The position numbers were made by a program, and so were the translations under genes. Shown one piece after another: positions 1-6,445 of a stretch of 9,810 bases of DNA (positions are counted from its first letter, which is position 1; every line of letters starts with the position of its first letter). Below the pieces are notes generated by a model. It ran no database searches, had not been told where the DNA came from, and saw only the letters and a program-made list of their open reading frames with translations. Origin of the DNA: Pseudomonadota bacterium (GTDB lineage: Bacteria; Pseudomonadota; Gammaproteobacteria; Steroidobacterales; Steroidobacteraceae); NCBI GenBank assembly GCA_021808035.1, contig JAKBCG010000072.1, positions 1 through 9,810 on the forward strand, in the 5' to 3' direction.

Positions 1-523
1 CGAGGGCGGCGTCGACATTCTGGTGAACAACGCGGGCGCGACCTGGGGGGCGCCGGCCGAGGACTATCCGATCGACGGCTGGAACAAGGTGATGCAGCTG
101 AACGTGACCGCGGTGTTCCTGCTGACCCAGGCGATCGCGCGCGGCTTCATGCTCCCGCAGAAGCGTGGCGCGATCGTGAACGTGGCCTCGGTCGAGGGGT
201 TTCTCGGGCACCTGCCGACCCGCGTCGGGACCGTCGCCTACAACGCCTCGAAGGGCGCGGTCGTCAATCTGACCCGTGCGCTCGCGGCCGAGTGGGGACG
301 GTTCGGGATCCGCGTGAATGCGCTCGCGCCGGGGTTCTTTCCGACGAAGATGACCGCGGCGACGCTCGCGCATTTTTCCGAGGAGGCGCTCGCGCGCACG
401 CCGCTAGGCCGTCTCGGCGGACCCGACGACCTGAAGGGAGCGGCCTTGCTGCTCGCGTCGGACGCCGGTGCGCACATCACCGGACAGATCCTCACGGTGG
501 ACGGCGGCGCGACCGCGGTGTAG
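1..523 (+). CDS. SDR family oxidoreductase (5' truncated by window edge)
   Basis: NAD(P)-dependent short-chain dehydrogenase/reductase; substrate not determinable. The reading frame is open from base 2 to a TAG stop at 521-523, giving 173 visible residues, so roughly the first 75-80 residues, including the TGxxxGxG cofactor loop, lie outside the window. Visible motifs, numbered from the first visible codon, are NNAG at 9-12, the catalytic Ser in NVAS at 63, and the YxxxK pair Y80/K84 inside VAYNASKGAV. The proline-glycine turn NALAPGFFPTKM and the C-terminal GQILTVDGG signature typical of FabG/gluconate 5-dehydrogenase-like SDRs follow. The Ser-Tyr spacing is 17 residues rather than the 13 I remember for E. 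coli FabG, so there is a small insertion (LPTRVGT) before the Tyr. The gene converges on the leftward operon with a 27-bp GC-rich gap (524-550) in which I see no convincing terminator. Family call is secure; a specific role (acyl reductase, sugar or alcohol dehydrogenase) is not. Confidence 0.93.
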   Translation, partial: EGGVDILVNNAGATWGAPAEDYPIDGWNKVMQLNVTAVFLLTQAIARGFMLPQKRGAIVNVASVEGFLGHLPTRVGTVAYNASKGAVVNLTRALAAEWGRFGIRVNALAPGFFPTKMTAATLAHFSEEALARTPLGRLGGPDDLKGAALLLASDAGAHITGQILTVDGGATAV

Positions 524-550
524 CGGCGGCGGGCGCGGGCGCGGCGAGGG

Positions 551-1675
551 TCAGCGCAGGCGCAGCGGCGCGCCGTAGCCGGTGAGCTCGAGATAACCGT
601 GGCCGACGACGCGACCCTGCGAGAGCGCGCGCACCGCGCCTTCCCAGTACACCGCGCCGCTGGTCGCGCGCGCATCGTTCTCCTGGTCGGCGAGGAGCGG
701 GCGCAGCGTGACGCGCAGATCCCCGGCGTGGATGCGCCACTCGATGGGATAGCGGATCCCGGTCCGCGGCGAGGTCCAGTCGCGCAGCGGCGTGAACCGG
801 ACCTCGTCCGGGGAGAGGATCCGGATCCGACGATGCGGGTCGGTCACGGTACCGCCCGCCCAGAGCACCGCGCCGTTCGCGCCGCGGATCCGAAACGCCA
901 TCACCGATCCGCCGTCGCGCAGATTCACGCCGATCCAATCCCAGCCGACCGCGGATCGTTCGAGGTACACGCTCGACCACTCGTGGTCGAGCCACGCGTC
1001 GCCGGTCACCGGCTCCGCGTGGCCGCGGCGGTCGATGCGCCCGGACACGCGCAGCTGCGGGATGCTGTAGTACTCGCTCGCGGCGTCCGGATCCGCGCCC
1101 TTTCGGCTGTATCCGTCGACACCGTTCGGCACCGGTGGTTCGGTCGGCGTGAATGCGAGATCGAGCCGGAAATTCGCGCCCTCGCAGCGCCCGCGGTATA
1201 CCCCGTCGCGGTGCACCAGGTGCCAGCGTCCGATCCAGACCGCGGTGTCGCCGATGCGCGCGCCGGCGAGGCCGAAGCCGGCGCGCTCGATCCGCTGCGC
1301 CCGCCACAGCGATCCTTTCGCCGGATCGGCGAGCGCGCAGTGGGCGATCAGGATCTGCCGTGGTGTGAACGCGCTCGGGTTGCCGCGCCAGATGTCGGGA
1401 CGTTCGCGGAAGAACGTGATCTGAAATCCGAGCGGGGCGCCGGCGGCGGTGTGCAGCCAGCCGGTCACGTACCACCATTCGGTGCGGAATCGCGGATGCG
1501 CGCCGAGGTCGCCGGGGAACCGCAGCGCGCGACCCGGACGTACCGTGGCATAGCTCGTGTCGGCAGCCGGCGCAGGCACCGCCGCCGCGGCGGATACGTC
1601 CGCGTGCGCGGCGGCAGCGAGCAGGAACGCGAGCAGCGGCGTGAGGACCCATCGCGTTGCGAACCCGCGTTTCAC
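551..1675 (-). CDS. Exported AttH/CrtC-like lipocalin-fold protein
   Basis: This 374-residue protein belongs to the AttH / 'carotenoid 1,2-hydratase' (lipocalin-like) family. Diagnostic blocks are GAHPRFRTEWWYVTG (58-72), GFQITFFRER (83-92), YYSIPQLRVSG (202-212), GDAWLDHEWSS (225-235), GWDWIGVNLRDG (244-255) and the C-terminal GYLELTGYG (360-368). A classical signal peptide is visible: basic N-terminus (K2, R3, R8), hydrophobic core 9-23, and AHA|D cleavage near residue 25. There is no lipobox, so a soluble periplasmic protein is expected. The GTG start overlaps the permease stop (GTGA) and has a strong GGGAGG Shine-Dalgarno 4 nt upstream. It is last in a four-gene operon. In Agrobacterium, AttH is encoded with the ABC transporter AttEFG, which matches this order. 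Characterised relatives include carotenoid hydratase CrtC, but no carotenoid genes are in view, so a hydratase reaction is not claimed; it may bind or modify a hydrophobic substrate handled by the transporter. Confidence 0.9.
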   Translation of the reverse strand: MKRGFATRWVLTPLLAFLLAAAAHADVSAAAAVPAPAADTSYATVRPGRALRFPGDLGAHPRFRTEWWYVTGWLHTAAGAPLGFQITFFRERPDIWRGNPSAFTPRQILIAHCALADPAKGSLWRAQRIERAGFGLAGARIGDTAVWIGRWHLVHRDGVYRGRCEGANFRLDLAFTPTEPPVPNGVDGYSRKGADPDAASEYYSIPQLRVSGRIDRRGHAEPVTGDAWLDHEWSSVYLERSAVGWDWIGVNLRDGGSVMAFRIRGANGAVLWAGGTVTDPHRRIRILSPDEVRFTPLRDWTSPRTGIRYPIEWRIHAGDLRVTLRPLLADQENDARATSGAVYWEGAVRALSQGRVVGHGYLELTGYGAPLRLR

Positions 1676-4212
1676 CAGTCCTCCCGGACGACCTGGATCG
1701 CATCCGCGGCCACCGCGCCCCGACCGGCGATCAGTGCGGTCGCCGCCGCGGCCGCGACCAGGGCCGCGCCGAGCGCCAGCAGTCCGCCGAGCGGCACCGA
1801 CAGATCGATGCTCCAGTGGAATGACTGCCGGTTCACGACGTCGATCAGCACGATACTCAGGATCAGTCCGAGCGCCCAGCCGTACAGCACGCCGAGCGTG
1901 GTGAGCACGATCCCTTCCTCGGTGAGCAGCGCAATCACGTCGCGACGGCGCAGGCCGAGATGCCGGAGCATGCCGAACTCCGCGCGCCGCGCGGTCGCGG
2001 TGGAGCCGATCGCGAAGCCGACACCGGCGACGCCGATCGCGACCGCGACGGCCTCGAGCGCGTAGGTCACCGCGAACGCCTGGTCGAAGACCCGGAGCGA
2101 GCGCGTGCGGATCGCGCCGGACGTGCGGATCTCGAGCGCGTCGGCGGGTGCGAGCACCGCGCGGACCCGCCCTTCGATCGCGGCGACGTTCGCGCCGGGG
2201 ACGAGCCAGAGCGATCCTTCGGTCGCGGTGCGATCGCCGGTGGCCGCGGCGTAGGCGCTGCGCGGCACGACGACCGAGCCGTCGCTGCGCGCATAGTCGC
2301 GCCACATCCCGGCGACCACGAAGCGCCGCGGTATGCCGTCGATCGGCAGTCGCAGCACCTCGCCGATCTTCGCACCGTAGAGGTCCCCGAACCCCTCCGA
2401 GATCCACGCCGGTGGGTCCGATCCGGGAAGCGCGCCGCGGATCGCGTGGACCAGCGGCAGCACCGCACCCGCATCCGCGAGCGAGATGCGCCGCGCGATC
2501 AGCGTGATCGGCGGGCGTGCCGGATCGAGCGTGATCCGGCGGGTGCGTCGAAACTCTGCTCTTGCGACGCCCGTGATCGCGGCGATCCGCGCCTGCTCGG
2601 TCGGGGTCCATCGCGCCGTATCGGCCCCGAGGGGCACCCGCATCTCGACGTCCGCGGGCAGGAGTTGCCCGAGCCAGTGCTCGAACGAGACCCGGAAGGA
2701 GTGCACCATCGTCGTCATCGCGACCATCAGCGCGAAACTGACGAGGACCGCATCCACGCTCGCGGTCGCCGGACCGATGCCGTCGCGCAGTTGTGCGATC
2801 GCGGTGTCGAGCAGCACCCATCCGCTGTCCGGCAACGCGCGCAGCAGGGTGAAGGTCGCGATCGGGACGATCATCACGGTGCCGAGCAGGAGCGAGGCGA
2901 TCGCGGCATAACCGAACACGGGTAGCGCGTGGATCGGCGGCAGGAATGCGAACCCGACTCCCGCGGCGCACAGCACGAGACCCGCGATTCCCCGGCCGGC
3001 GGCCGGCGCGGCCTGGACCGCTCTGCTCGCACCCTTCAGCGCGGCGGCGGGCGGTTCGGCCGCCGCGGCGTGCGCCGGAACCCAGGCGCCGAGGGTCGCG
3101 ACCGCGGTGCCCAGCAGGAAGAATCCGGCGCTCGCCGCAACACCGACGGAGGGCGCGACCCCGGCGATGGCCATCGAACGGACCCCGAGGTCGCCGCCGA
3201 AATGCGCGAGCGCGGCGGAGGCGAGCACTGCGCCACCGCCGAGGCCGAGCAGTGCGCCGAGCGCGCCGAGGCTTGCGCCCTCGGCCGCGAGCGCGATCTC
3301 GAGCTCGCCGCGGGTCACGCCGAGCGCGCGCAGCAGCGCAAGCGATCCGCGCCGGCGCAGCACCGCGAGCGACTGGGTCGCGAAGATCAGGAACGCACCG
3401 GTGGCCAACGCGATCGACGCGAGCAGATCGAGGTTCACCCGGTACGCGCGGGTCGCGGCCGCGGTGCGCCCCGTGTCCTCGCTCGCGCCGATCACGTGCA
3501 CGCCGTACGGCAGGCGGCGCGCCAGCCGGGCACCGAAGCCGTGCGGATCGACGCCCGGTTCGAGTCGCAGGTCGATCCGGCTCAGGCGCCCGACCCGGTC
3601 GAAAGCCCATTGCGCGGACGCGATGTCCATCAGGCCGAGTGTTTGCGGCTCCGCGGCGGCCGGGAGCACGCCGACGACGCGCAAGCGACGGACCGCGTCG
3701 CCGACCACGACGGGGAGGGCGGCGCCGCGGCCGACCCCGAGACGGCCCGCCGCCGCGGCGCTCAGCAGGATCCCGTCGGGTCGCAGCAGTCCGCGTGCGG
3801 ACGCGCCGAGCGCGCCGAGGAGCGGTCCGCCGAACGCGGCGGCGCGAAACGGATCGATCCCGATCACCCGCAGCGGCCTGTGCCGGCCCGCGATCGCCGC
3901 GGACACCTCGAGCACGGGATCCACCGCGCGCACCCGCGGGTCGCGGGCGAGGCGGGCGAACAAGCGCTCGTCGAAGCCCGTGCGGGATCCGCGCACGACC
4001 AGATCGGCCGCGCCGATCAGACGGCGCGCGGCCCCGTCGAACTGCGCGACCGCGACCGCGTTGACCCGGTAGATCGCCGAGGCGAGCGCGACGCCGATCG
4101 CGATCGCGAGCACGCCGAGCGCGAGGCGCGCCGGCTGCTCGCGCAACTGCGAGGCGAGCAGGGTACGCCACACGTCGAGCGCCGCGCCGATCGCGGACCT
4201 GTGCGCCCTCAA
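1672..4212 (-). CDS. ABC transporter permease, two-module FtsX/YbbP-like
   Basis: This 846-residue inner-membrane permease is of the FtsX/MacB-LolC-YbbP superfamily. By eye there are about ten membrane segments: ~28-48, 263-286, 311-334, 352-378, 406-424, 430-456, 484-503, 711-735, 766-790 and 806-830. They enclose two large periplasmic domains at ~50-262 and ~505-710. Both halves carry the FtsX coupling-helix signature: RRGSLALLRALGVTRGEL (287-304) and RRAEFGMLRHLGLRRRDV (742-759), each followed by an 'EG' turn. This duplicated layout and length fit E. coli YbbP-type permeases and look like AttF and AttG fused into one chain. The start is a TTG that overlaps the ATPase stop by 4 nt (TTGA), preceded by GAGG; it gives a basic amphipathic N-terminus before the first membrane segment. 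A GTG at residue 14 is possible but less well placed. It should pair with the ATPase just upstream. The transported or extracted substrate is unknown; a hydrophobic envelope molecule is inferred from family behaviour. Confidence 0.92.
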   Translation of the reverse strand: MRAHRSAIGAALDVWRTLLASQLREQPARLALGVLAIAIGVALASAIYRVNAVAVAQFDGAARRLIGAADLVVRGSRTGFDERLFARLARDPRVRAVDPVLEVSAAIAGRHRPLRVIGIDPFRAAAFGGPLLGALGASARGLLRPDGILLSAAAAGRLGVGRGAALPVVVGDAVRRLRVVGVLPAAAEPQTLGLMDIASAQWAFDRVGRLSRIDLRLEPGVDPHGFGARLARRLPYGVHVIGASEDTGRTAAATRAYRVNLDLLASIALATGAFLIFATQSLAVLRRRGSLALLRALGVTRGELEIALAAEGASLGALGALLGLGGGAVLASAALAHFGGDLGVRSMAIAGVAPSVGVAASAGFFLLGTAVATLGAWVPAHAAAAEPPAAALKGASRAVQAAPAAGRGIAGLVLCAAGVGFAFLPPIHALPVFGYAAIASLLLGTVMIVPIATFTLLRALPDSGWVLLDTAIAQLRDGIGPATASVDAVLVSFALMVAMTTMVHSFRVSFEHWLGQLLPADVEMRVPLGADTARWTPTEQARIAAITGVARAEFRRTRRITLDPARPPITLIARRISLADAGAVLPLVHAIRGALPGSDPPAWISEGFGDLYGAKIGEVLRLPIDGIPRRFVVAGMWRDYARSDGSVVVPRSAYAAATGDRTATEGSLWLVPGANVAAIEGRVRAVLAPADALEIRTSGAIRTRSLRVFDQAFAVTYALEAVAVAIGVAGVGFAIGSTATARRAEFGMLRHLGLRRRDVIALLTEEGIVLTTLGVLYGWALGLILSIVLIDVVNRQSFHWSIDLSVPLGGLLALGAALVAAAAATALIAGRGAVAADAIQVVREDW
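1680..1685 (-). promoter_or_regulatory. Ribosome binding site for the AttH-like gene
   Basis: Read leftward this is GGGAGG, lying inside the last codons of the permease gene, 4 nt before the GTG start at 1675. It is the strongest Shine-Dalgarno match I noticed in the operon and supports the GTG start that overlaps the permease stop. Confidence 0.7.
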
Positions 4213-4928
4213 GGTGCCTCGAGGGGCGAGAGTCCGCGCGCGTCGAGCACGAGGATCCGGTCCGCGGTGCGTGCGGCGGCGAGTGAGTGGGTGATCAGCA
4301 CCGCGGCCGTCGCGTGCGCCTTGATCTGCGCACGCAGCAGCGCGAGCGTGCGGCTCGCGGTGCCCGGATCGAGATTGCCGGTCGGCTCGTCGGCGAGCAC
4401 GATGCGCGGTTCGTGCACGAGGGCGCGCGCGATCGCGATGCGCTGGATCTCGCCGCCGGACAGTTCACGGGGACGGCGCTCGGCGAGCGGCGCGATGCCG
4501 AGCGCGTCGAGCAGCCGATCGGTGCGCGCGCGGCGTTCCGCGGCACCGACGCCGAGCAGTCGCAGCGGCAGCTCGACGTTCTGGCGGACGGTCAGGTAGG
4601 GCAGCACGTGGAACGCCTGGAACACGAAGCCGACCGAGCGGCGGCGCAGCAGGGTTCGCGCGCCGTCGTCGAGCGTCGCGAGATCGACGCCGTCGAGCAA
4701 GGCCGTCCCGGAATCCGGGCGATCGAGCCCGGCGATCAGGTGCAGCAGCGTCGTCTTGCCGACGCCCGACTCGCCCATGATCGCGACGTACTCGCCGGCG
4801 GCGACTTCGAGATCGACGCGGTCGAGCACCGCCGGCCGGTCCGGCCGGTAGTGCTTGCACACCGCCTCGAGCCGCAGCACGACCTCGCGCGCCGGCGTCG
4901 GGACTGCGGCGCCCATTGCGGCCGTCAC
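4209..4928 (-). CDS. ABC transporter ATP-binding protein, LolD/YbbA/MacB type
   Basis: This 239-residue ATPase should energise the FtsX-type permease encoded immediately downstream. It carries all expected nucleotide-binding elements: Walker A GESGVGKTT (52-60, Lys58), Q-loop Gln104 in FVFQAFHVLP, signature LSGGEIQR (156-163), Walker B IVLADEP (176-182, catalytic Glu181), D-loop GNLD and switch His214 in LITHS. The LPYLTVRQNVELPL stretch after the Q-loop is typical of LolD/MacB/YbbA proteins, which pair with FtsX-fold permeases and drive mechanotransmission rather than ordinary alternating access. The GTG start at 4928 lies 5 bp after the aldehyde dehydrogenase stop. An in-frame ATG four codons later (4916) is an alternative; neither has a clear Shine-Dalgarno, so coupling to the upstream gene may matter. 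The TGA stop overlaps the permease start. The subfamily is secure, the substrate is not. Confidence 0.95.
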   Translation of the reverse strand: MTAAMGAAVPTPAREVVLRLEAVCKHYRPDRPAVLDRVDLEVAAGEYVAIMGESGVGKTTLLHLIAGLDRPDSGTALLDGVDLATLDDGARTLLRRRSVGFVFQAFHVLPYLTVRQNVELPLRLLGVGAAERRARTDRLLDALGIAPLAERRPRELSGGEIQRIAIARALVHEPRIVLADEPTGNLDPGTASRTLALLRAQIKAHATAAVLITHSLAAARTADRILVLDARGLSPLEAP

Positions 4929-4933
4929 CGGCT

Positions 4934-6364
4934 TCAGGCGGCGTCGACTCCGATCATCGCCTTGGTCTCGAGGAAGTCGCGCAGTCCGTACTCACCGTAC
5001 TCGCGGCCGTTGCCGGACATCTTGAAGCCGCCGAACGGAGTCTGCCAGTCGCCGGAAGCGCCGTTGATCGCGACCTGACCGGCCCTGATCCGGCTCGCGA
5101 CGCGACGCGCATGCGTGTTGTCTTGCGACCAGACGTAGCCGGCGAGACCGTACGGCGTGTCGTTCGCGACCCGGATCGCTTCCTCCTCGGTCTTGTAGGG
5201 CAGGATCGCGAGCACCGGCCCGAAGATCTCCTCGCGCGCGATCGTCATGTCGTTGCGCACGTTCGAGAAGATCGTCGGCCGCACGAAATAGCCCTTGGCG
5301 ATGCCCTCGGGGCGGCCCGGCCCGCCGACCAGCAGCTTCGCGCCCTCGGCGATGCCCTTCTGGATGTAGGACTGGACGCGGTCGTACTGGATCCTGGAGA
5401 CCACCGGGCCCATGGTCGTGGTCGGCGATGCGGGATCGCCGACGATGACGCCGGCGGCGATCTTCTGCGCGAGCGCTTCGACCCCCGCGAGCTTCGACTC
5501 CGGCACCAGCAGCCGCGTCGGCGCGTTGCAGGACTGACCGGTGTTCTGGAAGACGTGCAGCACGCTGCGCTTCACCGCCCGCTCGAGATCCGCGTCCTCC
5601 AGCAGGATGTTCGGCGACTTGCCGCCGAGTTCCTGCTGGACGCGCTTCACGGTCGCCGCGGCGCTCTTGGCGATCTCGGTGCCGGCGCGGGTCGATCCGG
5701 TGAACGCGACCATGTCGACGTCCGGATGCGAGGCGAGCGGGGCGCCGACGTTCGGGCCGTCGCCGTTCACGAGGTTGAACACGCCCTTCGGCACGCCGGC
5801 CTCGTGCATCACCTTCGCCCAGAGGATCGCGCTGAACGGCGAGAACTCGGAAGGCTTCAGCACCATCGTGCAACCGGCCGCGAACGCCGGCACGACCTTC
5901 GCGGCGACCTGGTTCACCGGCCAGTTCCACGGCGTGATCAGCGCACACACGCCGACCGGCTCGAGGGTGATCCGCGTCTTGCCGCGCATCTCCTCGAACC
6001 GGAACGTCTTCATCACCTCGATCATCGCGCCCAGGTGGCCGGTGCCGCAGCCCGCCTGAGAGCCCTTCGCGAGCGTGATCGGCGCGCCCATCTCGACCGA
6101 GATCGCGGTCGCGATCTCCTCGTAGTGCGCCTGGTAGCGTTCCAGCATCCGCTCGAGCAGCGCGAGGCGTTCCGCGGGCGTCGTCCGCGAGAACTCGTCG
6201 AATGCGCGCCGCGCGGCCGCGACCGCGAGATCGACGTCCTTCGGGCCGCCCATCGAGATCGTGCCGGCGACGGCTTCGGTCGCGGGATTGATCACCTCGA
6301 AGGTCTTCGGCTCGACCGGGTCGACCCAGCGGCCGTCGATGTAGAATTTGCGCTCGTCGTACAT
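4934..6364 (-). CDS. NAD(P)-dependent aldehyde dehydrogenase
   Basis: A full-length, 476-residue cytosolic aldehyde dehydrogenase that oxidises an aldehyde to the carboxylate using NAD(P)+. Family residues are all present: the oxyanion Asn147 in TPWNWP, the cofactor-binding KPSE motif (Lys170), FTGS (221-224), the general base Glu245 in QELGGKSPN, the nucleophile Cys279 in NTGQSCNAPTR, and Glu379 in REEIFGPV. The C-terminal oligomerisation segment (PFGGFKMSGNGREYG) is intact. The NTGQSC form, rather than the NxGQxCxA of betaine/succinate-semialdehyde enzymes, places it in a broad group of uncharacterised ALDHs, so the substrate cannot be read from sequence. The ATG at 6364 is chosen because AAGGA sits 7 nt upstream and the N-terminus (DGRWVDP) begins where the family does; an upstream in-frame ATG near 6404 lacks a ribosome site. 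It leads a leftward operon with the ABC-transporter genes (5-bp gap) and is divergent from the protease gene. Confidence 0.96.
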   Translation of the reverse strand: MYDERKFYIDGRWVDPVEPKTFEVINPATEAVAGTISMGGPKDVDLAVAAARRAFDEFSRTTPAERLALLERMLERYQAHYEEIATAISVEMGAPITLAKGSQAGCGTGHLGAMIEVMKTFRFEEMRGKTRITLEPVGVCALITPWNWPVNQVAAKVVPAFAAGCTMVLKPSEFSPFSAILWAKVMHEAGVPKGVFNLVNGDGPNVGAPLASHPDVDMVAFTGSTRAGTEIAKSAAATVKRVQQELGGKSPNILLEDADLERAVKRSVLHVFQNTGQSCNAPTRLLVPESKLAGVEALAQKIAAGVIVGDPASPTTTMGPVVSRIQYDRVQSYIQKGIAEGAKLLVGGPGRPEGIAKGYFVRPTIFSNVRNDMTIAREEIFGPVLAILPYKTEEEAIRVANDTPYGLAGYVWSQDNTHARRVASRIRAGQVAINGASGDWQTPFGGFKMSGNGREYGEYGLRDFLETKAMIGVDAA

Positions 6365-6371
6365 GGCACCA

Positions 6372-6376
6372 TCCTT
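6372..6376 (-). promoter_or_regulatory. Ribosome binding site for the aldehyde dehydrogenase gene
   Basis: Read leftward this is AAGGA, 7 nt upstream of the ATG at 6364; it supports that start over an upstream in-frame ATG near 6404. Confidence 0.6.
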
Positions 6377-6404
6377 CGCAAAACGATCGTCGGGGAATGC
6401 CGGC

Positions 6405-6410
6405 ATTGTA
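6405..6410 (-). promoter_or_regulatory. Candidate -10 element for the aldehyde dehydrogenase/ABC operon
   Basis: Read leftward this is TACAAT, a five-of-six match to TATAAT, one base away from the opposing TAGAAT element. It would start transcription about 35 nt before the ATG at 6364, leaving room for the AAGGA ribosome site. No clear -35 hexamer is visible at normal spacing. Confidence 0.4.
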
Positions 6411-6411
6411 C

Positions 6412-6417
6412 TAGAAT
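6412..6417 (+). promoter_or_regulatory. Candidate -10 element for the S8 peptidase gene
   Basis: TAGAAT matches the sigma-70 -10 consensus at five of six positions and lies in the only AT-richer patch of the 81-bp divergent intergenic region. Initiation about 7 nt downstream would give a leader of roughly 20-25 nt to the ATG at 6446, placing the GGAG ribosome site within it. No convincing -35 box is found at 16-19 bp spacing, so an activator or a different sigma factor may be needed. Confidence 0.4.
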
Positions 6418-6436
6418 GCGGGCGGGGATGCTGGGC

Positions 6437-6440
6437 GGAG
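6437..6440 (+). promoter_or_regulatory. Ribosome binding site that decides the S8 peptidase start
   Basis: GGAG, 5 nt before the ATG at 6446. The two upstream in-frame ATGs (6416 and 6428) lack a properly spaced site, and the 6416 ATG overlaps the candidate -10 box. Confidence 0.6.
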
Positions 6441-6445
6441 TCGAC

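Noticed and set aside
524..550. Possible terminator in the 27-bp gap between the SDR gene and the leftward operon.
   Set aside because: The sequence is a GC-rich run of repeated CGGG/GCGG units without a convincing inverted repeat or T-tract.
551..1675. Assignment of the AttH-like gene as a true carotenoid 1,2-hydratase.
   Set aside because: The family name is inherited from CrtC, but no carotenoid-synthesis gene is nearby and the transporter context matches attEFGH-type clusters instead.
599..4600. Several rightward open frames of 300-550 codons antisense to the AttH-like, permease and ATPase genes.
   Set aside because: Compositionally biased (Arg, Ala, Pro, Gly, Asp) translations without recognisable motifs, lying opposite genes with clear family signatures.
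4916..6445. Very long open rightward frame running antisense to the aldehyde dehydrogenase and in phase with the protease, which would extend the protease by about 510 residues.
   Set aside because: The product is rich in Arg, Asp, His and Gly with no domain logic, and the opposite strand encodes a textbook ALDH. The protease has its own signal peptide and ribosome site at 6446. GC-rich codon bias leaves antisense frames free of stops.
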